A DNA stretch of 64,000 bases from assembly GCA_004565275.1 (NCBI GenBank), contig SDOX01000118.1, forward strand, positions 110,274 to 174,273. The letters run 5' to 3'. The notes beneath the pieces were generated by a model. That model had not been told where the DNA came from. It was given only the letters and a program-made list of their open reading frames with translations, and ran no database searches. Below are positions 1 to 10,037 of the stretch, one piece after another. Source of the stretch: Nannochloropsis salina CCMP1776. Its lineage: Eukaryota > Sar > Eustigmatophyceae > Eustigmatales > Monodopsidaceae. The translations under genes and the position numbers were made by a program. How positions within the stretch are numbered: position 1 is the stretch's first letter; every line of letters begins with the position of its first letter.

Positions 1-2139
1 TCCCCTCGATGGCCCCTCTCCCTCCTCCCCCCCTTCCCCCCCGCCCTCCCTCCCCGCCAAGGCCACTGCCACCGGCCCCCCCACCCAGGGGTGCTCTCGG
101 ATCTCCTCCAGGGTCAGGCGGGCGCGAGGATCCACCTGCAGGAGGCCGACAAGCAGGTCCCGGGCCTCTGGGCTCAGGAAGTCCACGCGCCACAGGTCCA
201 TCAGCTCCGACAGCCGCCCCTCCGCCAGCATCCGGAAGCGGGGATCGATCTCGGCGGGGGTCTCCACGGGGGGAATGCCTGAGGGAGGGAGGGAGGGAGG
301 GGGGAGGGGGGGAAGTAAGCGACACTTTGGCGGTAGGAGAGACTCTGCGTCCATCACGAAACGCCCTCGCTCCCTCCCGACTCTCTGCGCCCCTCCCTCC
401 CTTCCTCCCTCTCTCCCGTCTGCCCACCCGTGAGCATGATGAAAAGGATGACGCCAAGGGCCCATATATCCACGGCCGCCGCGTAAAAGTCCTGATTTTG
501 GTAGATCTCGTGTGACATGTAGGTAAGTTTGCCGCAGTAGCCCTGTTTCCTGTGGGGGGAGTCGGCAGGGACACGGAAATCAGTCCCATAGAGGAGGCGG
601 GGAAAATAAAGACGAGAAGAGGGAAGGAGGGAGGGAGGAAGGGAGGGAGGGAGGGGAGGAGGGGGATACCGGACGAGGACGTCGCTGGTGGCGGGGACGG
701 GCAGGTGGAGGCACATGCCCAGGTCGATGATGACGCAGCGCTTGGTCCGCTGGTCGTATAGTAGGTTCTCCAGGGACATGTCTCGGTGCACCACCCCCCG
801 CGCGTGCAGGTAGGTCAGGCCCGACAAGATCTGGAGGAAGAAGCCGCGGGCCACCTGGTGGGATGAGGGAAGGGGGGAGGGAGGAGGGGGGGAGGGGGTG
901 GGCGAGGGATGGCAGGACAGACGTGTGCGAGACATCCGCCCGACTGGCATCCTCCCTTTTGAACAAGGGCCGTCCCTCCCTCCCTCCCTCCCTCCCTCCC
1001 TCCCTTACCTCCTCCCGCAGCATATACCGAGAGCGCTCGAACCACTGGCACACCTCCCCCCCGTCGCAAAAAGGCAGGACGATGTAGACGTGCTCCTCGT
1101 CCTCCAGCACCTCCACCAGGCCCATCACGTGCGGGTTCCCCGGCGAGCCCAGGTACTGCATGGCGCTGATCTCCTTGAGCGGGTCCTCCTGACTCCGGCC
1201 CCCCAGCTTCTCCTTCCGCACGATCTTCACCGCCACCGGCCTCTCCGTGCTCATGTGGTAGCTCCCGTCCGCGTCCCGGGCCTCCAAGGTCATCCCCAGC
1301 TTCACCTGGTGGGGGGAGAGGGAAAGGGTTGGTGAGGGAGGAGGAGGGCCCATCGGCTCGACACTGATGACCCCTGCTTGGCCTTAAGGAGCCGGCATGA
1401 CTCCCACAAGCTTCCCTCTCCTCCCTGTCCTCCCCGCTGCACTGGGATCCACTCCTTTTTCTTACCGAAGCCCTTCCCCTCCTTCACCTTCTTTTCCATC
1501 GTCACCACCTCCAGTGTTACACCATTCTCATCATCGCACTTATTATCATCGCACGAAGCCTTCCCATCACACTCATGATAGTCATCCTCCTCCTCCTCAT
1601 TCTCGGCAACGCCGCTCCTCCTGTCTCCACGCTCACCTCTGCCCCTCCTCCCCAAAAACCACCTCCGCCCTCACCTTTCCATAAATCGCGGGGCGCAGTG
1701 TGCGGATGAGGGCGTACACGGCCTGAGTCCCCGCTAAGGAGACCAGACACTCGACAGCGTGCAGCCGCCCCTGCGACACCACCTCCAGGGTCCGTTTCAC
1801 GCATTCCTCCGTCCGTGGAGGCGGCAGGGGCGTGGGGTCGATGGGCTCGGGGGAGGGCGTGGGTATAGAGGAGGGGAAACGAGGTGTGTTGGGGTCTGGC
1901 GGGGCTGATGGAGGTCTGGGACCGTCTCTGCCGCCCCCGTTTTCTGTTTTCCCTCTCCCCCTCCTGTCCGTGGATGTCCCTCCCGCGTCTTCTTCTTCTC
2001 CGTCTTCCCTCCCCTTCGAATATGGAGGAAAGGGTCGCCGCCGCGTGCTCATCCAGGAGGCCTCCTTGTTCCTGCTGTGGTCTCCTTCGCACGTTGCTTC
2101 GGCAGGCAAGGGGGGCTGCTCTTCGTCAATATCCATCAT
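1..2139 (-). CDS. Divergent serine/threonine protein kinase (3' end not resolved)
   Basis: Protein kinase built from five exons that I join at 1675-2139, 1009-1305, 670-854, 428-549 and 278 downward; all junctions are GT-AG and keep frame. The first 95 or so residues are acidic and proline-rich. The kinase domain starts across the exon 1/2 junction, where IYGK joins VKLG to make the end of the glycine loop. The ATP lysine lies in VAVKIVRKEKL, the catalytic loop is HRDMSLENLL (HRD and Asn kept, the usual Lys two residues after Asp replaced by Ser), the DFG motif reads DLG, and APE reads SHE. Exon 5 holds the C-lobe up to a HPWV motif. The start ATG at 2139 opens MMDIDEEQP. The end lies within about 90 bases of the window edge or beyond it. 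Family below kinase level is uncertain; the loop resembles stramenopile kinases with HRDxSLEN. Substrates are unknown. Confidence 0.82.
281..1007. repeat. Purine/pyrimidine (GGGA/CCCT)n tracts in kinase introns
   Basis: Low-complexity tetranucleotide tracts lie at about 281-305, 380-425, 620-665, 870-900 and 970-1003. They sit inside the introns of the minus-strand kinase gene. In two introns (279-427 and 855-1008) the coding strand is GGGA-rich just after the donor and CCCT-rich just before the acceptor. Confidence 0.85.
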
Positions 2140-2752
2140 GGCGGTGGGAGGTAAGATTGCGTATTTATTGCCCTGCATACCTAGTGACGACGCGGACAAA
2201 GACAGTCGCGATGTACAGGGAGGGGAAAGACGCATTGTCGTGAGCGGTGGGCGCGAGGCTCGTGGAGGAGAGAGAGAGGAAAGCAATCGGGCGGGGGGCA
2301 TTCGAGTGCCCTCCAACCCCGAAAAGATAGATGAAAACTCCTGCCCCGCCACGCATGACAGACAGGCTCGACACGACCATATCAAAGCAGCAAATTTCCT
2401 GAGTGGGGGCGGTCTCAGGCCCCCGGAGTCGGGGGAGCTGTCAAAAATACTCGAGTCCGATACGGCCAAGCCAGCTTGCTCCTGGCCCGTGCCCTGCACC
2501 CTCATCGCTCACGCCTCGCTTACTTTCGAGGAGGAAAACCCGCTCACGCTGCACTTGTCATGGACGACATATTAATTGTGCCCGACAGGAGCGATCGTCC
2601 TCCCCGGCCTACCGCAGCTTGGCGTGGACGTGGTGCGGGCACAGGGGGCGTCGCAAACACCCGAAGGAGGCGCACAAAGCGGAACATACAGGCTCCGCTG
2701 GCATGCTTGAAGGGGCCGCTGGCGCGACCGAATAATCGGTGGGGGTTGAAAA
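2140..2752. promoter_or_regulatory. Divergent intergenic region, kinase (-) / PIG-Q (+)
   Basis: A 613-base spacer between two divergently transcribed starts, so it should carry both promoters. Open frames cross it on both strands because of the high GC content, but none has recognisable protein features. I see no clear TATA box. Confidence 0.5.
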
Positions 2753-5315
2753 ATGGCCTCCACCATCTCGTTGCAGCTCTATTGGCCAGAGGGGGCAGGT
2801 GGAGAGGGGGTGACAGGCTCGTCCGAGGGCGAGGGGGGGTTAGGAGCGATCCAAGGGCGGGGGTGGAGGGCGGAGAACCTCTACGGATGGTGGCGCCAAT
2901 TGGAGCTTGAGGATGGAGACAGCCCAGAAAGGTTGGTGTACCAGGTGGTGGTTTCCTCGGTGGGACCTTCCGGTTTGAGGGTGGGGGAGGAAGAAGGAAA
3001 GGAGGAGGAGGAGGAGGAGGAGGAGGAGGAGGAGGGAGGAAGGGAGGGCGAGGAGGGTGCCTGGCGCCCGTGTCGCAGTCATGGACCGTCTCCACCCCCA
3101 AAAGCCTCTGCGCCCGTCCTTCTCGGTCAGTGTCTCCCTTCCTCCGCCCCCTCCGTCCCCATCCATCGGCCCAGGCGGCGCCGGAAAGGAAGGTTCCGGC
3201 TGCGGGTGCGGCGAGGCCCCCGCTTGCTTGTGGAAGTCCTCGTCCTTCCTGTCCCTCCACCTCCCGCCTCCACCGCCCTGGACGTAACCCTGGTGCTGTA
3301 TGCGCCGCATGCCTTTGCGCATCGCCCTTCCTCCCTCGTCCTTCCTGTGCCATCACGCCCCCCCCCCCCCTCCATCCCCACCCTCTCCTGCCACCAGGCG
3401 AAGGGGAAAGGAGGCCGGGGAAGGACGGCTTTGCAATGGGCACTCTGGCGCCTGCAGGGGAGCTCCTTGTCCAGGCCCTGCCAGGGAGGGAGGGAGGGAG
3501 GGAAGGAGGAAAAGAGGGGCGGGACGCGGGTCAAGGACGGGACGAGGGAAGCGGAGGAGGGAAAAGGAAGAGAAGGGGTGAGCGGCTGGAGAAAAGAAAG
3601 GGAGGCAGTGCTTCCTGCCCTCTCCGCCCACAGCCTGCTCGCCGCCCATCTCCTCCGCAGGGGACAGGTCTGGCTCTCCCTTCTGCCCCGCCTCCCCCCC
3701 GCCCTCCCCCCCGCCCTGCTCTCCTCCCCCCGGATTCCGCCTCCTCCCCCCCCGTCCCTCCGACCCTCACGAGAGGAGCAACCAGTTGCGAGCCCGCCTT
3801 CCCTTCCTCCTTCTCGACCACGTCCTCGGCCTCCTCCTTGCCCTCGCCTTCTTCCCTCCCCATCACCTCCCCCCTCCCCTCGCGTTCCTGCCCCATCACC
3901 AGACCCCCCTCCCCCTCTCTTCCCTCGACGCTTCCCCCTTCTCCCTCGTCTCCCTCCAAACCGCCCTCGCTCGCCTCCTCCAGCACCCGGGCGGCTTTAA
4001 ACTCAACCTCCCCCTCACCCATCGCCTCAACGCTCTCCTCCTCCTCCTCGCCCACCTCCTCTTCCTCCCTTCCTTCCTCCTCGCCCCCCCCCCGCCCTCC
4101 GTCCCCTCCTCCTCCTCGGATCAGGGGCCCTTGGCGGGCTCTCCGCCCTCCTCGCCCTCGCCTTCGACCTCTGCCGCCTCCACACCCTCCCCGCCCGCTC
4201 CCTGTTCCAGGTGACGGCCCGCATCTACAGCCTCGAGCTCTCCCTCCTCGGGGCCTTCTGGCGCCTGTTCCGCGGGCAGAAGAAGAACATTTTGCGCGGG
4301 CGGATCGATTCTCTTTGGATCGCGAGTCCCCCTCCTCCTCCCCCCCCTCCTTCTCCTCCTCGTCCTCGACCAGGCTGTGATGAGTCGGAAAGGGCCCGGA
4401 GGGAAGGTGCGGTGGGCGGGCAGGAGGAAAACTGGTCAAAATCAGGCGAGAGTAGAGGGGATGGAGGGGAAGGAGAGCGGTCCACGGTGGTGGGAAGGGG
4501 CCGAGGGAGGGCGGGGGGGAGGGCGGGGTCGAGCACGCCGCAGCTGTTGCTGGGGACCCTCCTCTTCACGGTGCTGGCTCTGCTCTTCCTGACCGTGACG
4601 GGCCTCTACACAGTCCTGCTGGGCCTACAGGCGCGGGCGGTAGGCCTTCAGGTGCTCCTGTGGGCGCTCTTTGTCATGTGGAGGGAGGGACCGTGGGATG
4701 GGTACAGGGGGGAGGGAGGGAGGGGGGGAGGGAGGGGAGATCGGGGTGATGGTACAGGTGCTAGGCGGGGAAGGAGAGGAAGGCGAGCAAAGGGGGGGAA
4801 GGGGGAGGGAGGGAGGGGGGGAGAGCGTGGTCCGCGTCTACGGCGGGTGTGAGCTGCCGGTGGAGACGGGACCAAGCGAAAGAGGATGGGNNNNNNNNNN
4901 NNNNNNNNNNNNNNNNNNNNNNNNNNNNNNNNNNNNNNNNNNNNNNNNNNNNNNNNNNNNNNNNNNNNNNNNNNNNNNNNNNNNNNNNNNTCCCCTCCGC
5001 CTCTCCTCGCTTCGCCTCCGCCCATCGCCCCGTCCCCTCCTCCCCGTCCTCTGCAGCCGCTACCTCCGGGTCGCTTTGTTGGTCAGGCCACACCTTCCTT
5101 CCCTCCAAGATTCTGTGCGCATGCTCCTAACGGGGAGGTGGGGGCTGAGGGAGGGCGAGGAGGGGGGAGGAGGGAGGGCGTGGAGGAGGCGGAGTTTGGG
5201 TGGAATGCTGACGGCTGTGGCCTATGAAATGGGGGCAGTCAGCTGGTGCAAGGGCGAGGAGGAGGACGAGGAGGACGGCGAGGGCGAGGGGAAGGGGGAG
5301 GGGGGATGGGACTAG
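2753..5315 (+). CDS. PIGQ: PIG-Q/GPI1, GPI-GlcNAc transferase subunit
   Basis: Subunit of the GlcNAc transferase that makes GlcNAc-phosphatidylinositol, the first step of GPI-anchor synthesis at the ER. The N-terminus carries a LYWPEG element as in other GPI1 proteins. A membrane segment LLLDHVLGLLLALAFF at about 3800 is followed by GGFKLN (about 3985), matching the family's GLKLN motif. Next come GALGGLSALLALAFD (about 4127) and the signature FWRLFRGQKKNILRGRIDS (about 4258), then LLLGTLLFTVLALLFL (about 4547), the last strongly conserved membrane segment. The pieces lie in different frames: introns must separate the N-terminal parts, and one frame change coincides with a run of ten C at 4084-4093. 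The 100-base gap interrupts the C-terminal part, and the stop is taken at 5313-5315. Exon borders in the N-terminal half are not resolved. Family assignment is firm. Confidence 0.8.
3007..3042. repeat. (GAG)n microsatellite
   Basis: Run of GAG trinucleotides in the 5' part of the PIG-Q gene. It would encode an acidic stretch or, more likely given the frame changes around it, lies in an intron. Confidence 0.8.
4891..4990. other. Assembly gap, 100 N
   Basis: Exactly 100 undetermined bases, the conventional length for a gap of unknown size. It interrupts the 3' part of the PIG-Q gene. Confidence 0.99.
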
Positions 5316-5617
5316 ACGGGGACTGAAGAGGGAAAGGCGCTGGGCGTGTGTACAGGAAGTGATGGGGAGGGAGGGGCCCGAGGGAGGTTCAGGGCTGGTA
5401 AAGGGAATCGAGTGCAAAAAGCAAAAAGCGTCGATCAGACAGGATCAAGCGGGGAGAGCGCCGATGTTGAAGGGAGTTGTTTATTTGCGGTAGCCCCCAT
5501 CTCCCCTCCTTCCTTCCTCCTCCCCTTCCTCCCCGCCCCGGGCCCTCCGGCTTTCCCTCCCATCCCTCCCCTCCACCCTCTTCCCTCTCATCCCCCCTCC
5601 TCCCGCCCGTCCTTACC

Positions 5618-6847
5618 CTACCCCCCGAACCTCCTCTCCCGTCGGTTGAAGCCTTCCAAGACCAAGTCCAGGTCCCGAGCCCGTACCTCCGGCCACCGCT
5701 TGTCCAGAAACACCATCTCCGCGTAGGCGAGCTGGAAGAGGAGGAAGTTGGAGAGTCGGCACTCCCCGCTGGTGCGCAGGAGCAGGTCGGGGTCGGGGCA
5801 AGGGTGGGTGAGGAGGTAGCGGCCCAGGGTGGCCTCGTCCACGCCCTCTGGGTCCAGGAGGCCCGCGGCCGCCGCCCGGGCGATGGCGCGCGCGGCCAGG
5901 CCTAGCTCCCCCCGACTCCCGTAGGAGACGCAGAGGTTGAGGGTGAGGCGGTGGCAGTGGGCGGTGGCGGCCTCCAGGTCTTGCATCGCCCGGTGCACGG
6001 GGCGGGGCAGGCGGGCCGGCTCGGTGGAGAGGACGCAGACCCGAATGCCAAGGGCTCGGGCCTCCTCCCTCAGGCGCGCGGCGTGCTCCAAGAAAAGCTG
6101 CATGAGGGCGGCGACCTCACGCGGGTCCCGGCGCCAGTTTTCCGTGGAGAAGGCGTAGACGGTCAGGACGGCCACGCCCTGCTCTAGGCACCAACGGCTC
6201 ACGTTGGAGAGGACGCGGCCCCCCTCCGCGTGGCCCCGCAAAGGGTCCGAGTGCCGGGCACGGCCGTAACGCCGGTTGCCGTCCATGATGATGGCCAGGT
6301 GTTGGATGGGGCAGGACGGGCGGGAGGGCGGGCTATCGGGGGTAGGGAGGGGAGGGGGGAGGGCGTCGGCCGCGGGATCGGTGGGAGCGGCAGCGGGCGG
6401 ACTGGCGGGGGACACAGAGGCCTTTGTGCTGGGGGAACACTTGCTAGGGAGGTCGGGAACGAATCCCGCTGGAGCGAAGCTGTGGGTGCGTGCGTCGGGC
6501 ACGTGACGGGGGAGGCGATCCGACCAAAAGAGGTCTTCGGAGAGGGGCCCGGAGGAGGAGGAGGGAAAAGGAGAAGAGTCTGCGGGGGCGTCGGGGGGAG
6601 GACAGGAGGCACTCGTGATCCTGCACGCCGGGGCTGCGGCGGGGTCATGCGAGGAGAAGAATGCGATTAATGCCTGCAAGGGCCGTGAACACAAGAGTAG
6701 TCCGTGTGCAGGGGCGTCACGGGGGATCGGAAAGACGAGTTTTCTGCCCAGCATCGCCAGCCAGGAGGAAAGACTCACGAGGACGAGCACGCCCAGGGTG
6801 ACGAGGACCGGCGGGGCCAGCAGCCCTGCCATAAGCTCCGTTGACAT
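5618..6847 (-). CDS. cis-prenyltransferase (DHDDS/UPPS family)
   Basis: Condenses isopentenyl diphosphate onto an allylic diphosphate in cis, making polyprenyl diphosphate for dolichol (glycosylation, GPI anchors) or plastid polyprenols. Single exon, 409 residues. Residues 1-35 are a hydrophobic membrane-anchor or signal segment, followed by a low-complexity Pro/Ser linker to about residue 180. The catalytic domain then shows the family motifs in order: IMDGNRRYGRARH (phosphate-binding Asp and Arg), YAFSTENW, and near the C-terminus LLLRTSGECRLSNFLLFQ ending in WPEV. The RxxxERR-like tail RRERRFGG closes the protein. Carrying both the RTSGE and SNFLLFQ elements in one chain argues for a catalytically competent subunit rather than a NgBR partner. 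The last membrane segments of neighbouring PIG-Q converge on it; both serve dolichol/GPI-related chemistry, though this may be chance. Confidence 0.9.
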   Translation of the reverse strand: MSTELMAGLLAPPVLVTLGVLVLVSLSSWLAMLGRKLVFPIPRDAPAHGLLLCSRPLQALIAFFSSHDPAAAPACRITSASCPPPDAPADSSPFPSSSSGPLSEDLFWSDRLPRHVPDARTHSFAPAGFVPDLPSKCSPSTKASVSPASPPAAAPTDPAADALPPPLPTPDSPPSRPSCPIQHLAIIMDGNRRYGRARHSDPLRGHAEGGRVLSNVSRWCLEQGVAVLTVYAFSTENWRRDPREVAALMQLFLEHAARLREEARALGIRVCVLSTEPARLPRPVHRAMQDLEAATAHCHRLTLNLCVSYGSRGELGLAARAIARAAAAGLLDPEGVDEATLGRYLLTHPCPDPDLLLRTSGECRLSNFLLFQLAYAEMVFLDKRWPEVRARDLDLVLEGFNRRERRFGG

Positions 6848-7601
6848 GGCGATGTGGGTGGAGGAAGGGGAGGAATGGTCCCTAGAGAGAATGTACCTCG
6901 TGAAGCACGGGGGAGGGGAGGTGAGAGGCCCTCTCGACCGGGCCGGAAGCGAGACAGAAAGGCAAACTTGGGCTCAAGAAGGCGACGCCCGATACCTGCG
7001 GACGTGGTGCATCCACCCAGCCACACTGTCGCCGCTGACTGTGCGTGCGTCCTGTGTCGGGCGCGGGAAACAATGTCTGTCAGGCTAGGAGATGGGGGGG
7101 GCTCACATGGAATGGAGACATGCTGTACTGTCGCCGAGGGCGCTGAGCGACAGCATGCAATGCCCCCCCTTTATATTCTCGAGCCTCACATGCTCCGAGG
7201 TGCGCGGGGACAACAAGCCTGCCATTCTCCCGCTTATGCCCATATTGGGTGCGCGTCTGTCATGCTTCAGTGGACAGGATGACCATACTGGATGAATTTG
7301 CCTGCGTGAGTGTGGTCTAGGAATTGCCCCCCGTCCGCCTCCCTCTTCGCGCTCCTGCGGGTGGTTGTGAGACTCATTCTGAGGTTCTGATGACCTCTGA
7401 AGATGTTAAGGGCAAGTAAATGGTACCACATGTGACTTGTCTTTGTTCTGGCATTAAATGTCGCGAAGTTGGCAATCGTACGGGTCAGTTTGCCCTCACT
7501 TCGCTTGTGGATAGGAAACTTTCGCCCTCAGCTCGGAAGTCATCCGTCCGCCTGTCCACAGCACCACAGCTTCTGCGCACGCACTCATCTCGAGTAACAA
7601 C
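6848..7601. other. Intergenic, promoters of cis-prenyltransferase (-) and RanBP1 (+)
   Basis: A 754-base divergent spacer. I see no convincing coding exon, RNA gene or repeat in it. Confidence 0.4.
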
Positions 7602-8812
7602 ATGGCCGACGCAGAGAAGGAGACTGAGCCAACCCCTTCTAACGTGGGGGGAGGAGCGGAGGGGGGCGAGGAGGCGGGGGGCGAGGAGGAGGAGCCTACC
7701 TACGAGAGCACGGCCATCTTCACGCCCGTCGTGCAGCTCGACGAGGTCGAGACCAAAACGCACGAGGAGGACGAGGAGACCTTATACAAAATGTGAGTGG
7801 GCTCAGGGTCCACGCATCTCCCAGTGTCTCGCATCGTGTTATCTTTCCCCTCCTCCCGCGGTCCCTCCATATTCCTCTCGGCCTGTCTCTCTGATGCTTG
7901 TCTCCCGTCACCACCTCCTCACTGCGCTGTAAAAAAACCCTCAGGAGGTCAAAGCTCTACGTGTTCGGGGAGGCGATGTTGGACAAGGGCTCTGGGAAGA
8001 AGTCTTGGTTGGAGCGCGGCATCGGCGAAGTGAAGCTACTCAAGTGAGTGCCCGTAGTGGGTGGGGAAGGGCGGAGGTGGGCCCGAGAGGGGAAACGCAG
8101 TGAATGATGCGATGATTGTGACGCGATGGAATGCGAGGGATGGGAACGAGGCCATTCTCACCGCCTTGCTCGCATTGCAGGCACAAGGAGAACCAGCGCA
8201 TTCGTCTACTCATGCGCCAAGAGAAGACCATGAACGGTACGCCCCCCCCCCCCCCCCTTCCCCTCCCCTCCCTCCCTCCCTCCCTCCCTCCCTCCCTCTT
8301 CACGATCCTCCCCTTCCCGGGCAGGTCATCGCCAACCACATGGTGGACCCGCGCATCGTCATGCAGCCCAACGTGGGCTCGGACCGGTCCTGGGTGTGGA
8401 CGGCTTACGACTACGCGGAGGGGGACCTGCAGGAGGAGGTGTTCGCCCTCAAGTTCGGCAAGCCTCAGGACGCGGAGGAGTTCAAGGCGGCTTTTGAGGA
8501 GGCCAAGAAGGCGATGAAGGCATTCGTGGCGGGTAGGGCGGAGGGCCGGGGGGAGGGGGGGAATGAGGGGCCCGGAGGGGGGCCGGGCGGCTGGTTTCTC
8601 CAAATGTTTTTATTCCAGTGGTAACGGCTCTCTGGCCTCGTTTCTTGGGCGACACAGTGGAGGACGAACCCGAGAAGGAGGGGGATGCGGAGGCGGCGGG
8701 GGAGGCGGCGGAGGCTTTGTCAAACTTGCAGGTGAAGAAGGAGGAGGGAGAGAAGGAGGAGGGGCCCTCCGAGGGGACTCAGGAGCCGGATGCAGAGGCG
8801 AAGAAGGATTAG
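7602..8812 (+). CDS. RANBP1: Ran-binding protein 1 (RanBD domain)
   Basis: Cytosolic cofactor that binds Ran-GTP and helps RanGAP release it from nuclear export complexes. Five exons: 7602-7792, 7945-8043, 8181-8236, about 8325-8532 and 8658-8812. Exon 1 gives an acidic N-terminus. The Ran-binding domain runs through LYKM, KSWLERGIGEVKLLK, RIRLLMRQEKTMN, VIANHM and DRSWVWTAYDYAEG to FKAAFEEAKKA. The C-terminus is an acidic tail of Glu and Lys, as in vertebrate RanBP1. The frame at the exon 3/4 border works only if AAC is joined directly to GTC, which a plain GT-AG intron does not deliver (see findings). The other junctions are GT-AG. Identity is firm. Confidence 0.92.
8265..8298. repeat. (CCCT)n tract in RanBP1 intron 3
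   Basis: A run of C followed by CCCT repeats forms nearly the whole of the short third intron of RanBP1 and serves as its polypyrimidine tract. Confidence 0.85.
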
Positions 8813-10037
8813 GGGGCGTAAGCGAGGGAGGAAAACACAGAGAGGCGGGCGCTAAGGCGGGCTGCAGCGCGGAGGCTATGATTGCAGGGAGGCGTGGCGT
8901 TCGGGAATGGAGGGCGGCGTGAACGTCGGGAGGCTGACGAGGGCGGCCTTTCCTAGCGAGTGTGTGCCTCCCATATTTCTCTGGCGTCAAGGCGCGCATG
9001 GATAGGTAGACGGAGAGGGAAGGGGGGAGGGGCTGGAGGGGGAGGACGTGCGGGGCAGGGCTGATAGCGAGGAAGAGAAGGAGGGAGGGCCAAGGGGGTT
9101 GAGCCAGGTTGGAGTCAGCGGATAGCTAAAGGCAACAGGGGAGAAGAATGTAACATGTCTCTGACTCATGGCAAGATCCTGGAGCTGTCCTGTTGGGCTG
9201 GCGGGCGGAGTCAGCACCCCAAAGAGGTTTCTCGCCCGCCGACAGGGAGGAACGGGAGGCGGCTGTCGGCAAGAGAATTGATAGGCGTGCACTCGTAGAC
9301 AAAATAACAGCAAGTTTCCCGCACGTAGATTCAGTTTCTTTGGCAGCTTTGGTTGCGATACTTCTCTCTAAGAACTTTGCCTACTAGCCCCTAAATTGTA
9401 TGGTCGCCCGCGTTGCTAGGTATGATTGAGCGCAGTGAGTGTATGGACTCCTCCAAAGAGGAGCCCTAGGTTCAATCTGAGCGAACAGACACCTTTCGAT
9501 GGTGCCTCTCTCTGTTAAGCAATATTTAGTGTTATGGCTTCAAGGGGCTTCAGATACTTCGTCACTCGACAATCGGAAAGGACTCTTCTCAGCTTTTTTC
9601 AGCAAAAAATGCCTGGCTATTCCGATGCTTAGTGAGTTGTGAAATCAGACAGCGGGGAACACATAATAAAACACAAGTGCGGCCCTTCTGTCAAGAAAAG
9701 CCGCGCAAAATGGTTATACGGCCCGCGCGCCCTGCAGCCCAACGTGAGAGAGCTTTAGCGAGCTCACGGCGAGACTCGGGACCTGAATCATGAGACCCTG
9801 GCACAAGGAGACGCACGTATGTATGTATTGGAATGTTGATGAGGCCATTTCAAGCCCACTTTCGACCTGGATGGCTGTCACTTGCCTCTATGTTTTGAAA
9901 CAGCTATTAGGAGCATCAATAGTATAATACACCGGGACAACAGGATACGGGAAAGGAGCTGACTCGACCTCCCTTCTGACTTACAACACATTCCCTGACA
10001 CCTTGTACCACTCTTATTCCACACAATAATCCAGAGC
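8813..10037. other. Intergenic region, about 1.2 kb, no gene seen
   Basis: The stretch is GC-rich to about 9240 and then clearly more AT-rich. It holds a perfect small hairpin at 9448-9463 (CTCCTC, loop CAAA, GAGGAG). I tested the area around 9400-9500 for a tRNA fold and found no consistent acceptor and T stems. No open frame shows protein features. Confidence 0.4.

Noticed and set aside
3531-4439. Long Gly/Glu/Arg open frame on the minus strand across PIG-Q
   Set aside because: Low-complexity reading of the GC-rich, CCT-rich sense strand; conserved PIG-Q motifs lie on the plus strand.
9390-9500. tRNA-like features (hairpin CTCCTC/GAGGAG and a GGTTCAATC string)
   Set aside because: No acceptor stem and no T stem can be paired; the arms do not fit tRNA spacing.
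9735-9830. Possible minus-strand tRNA (GACCTGAATC string)
   Set aside because: The stem on either side does not pair and the loop deviates from the T-loop consensus.
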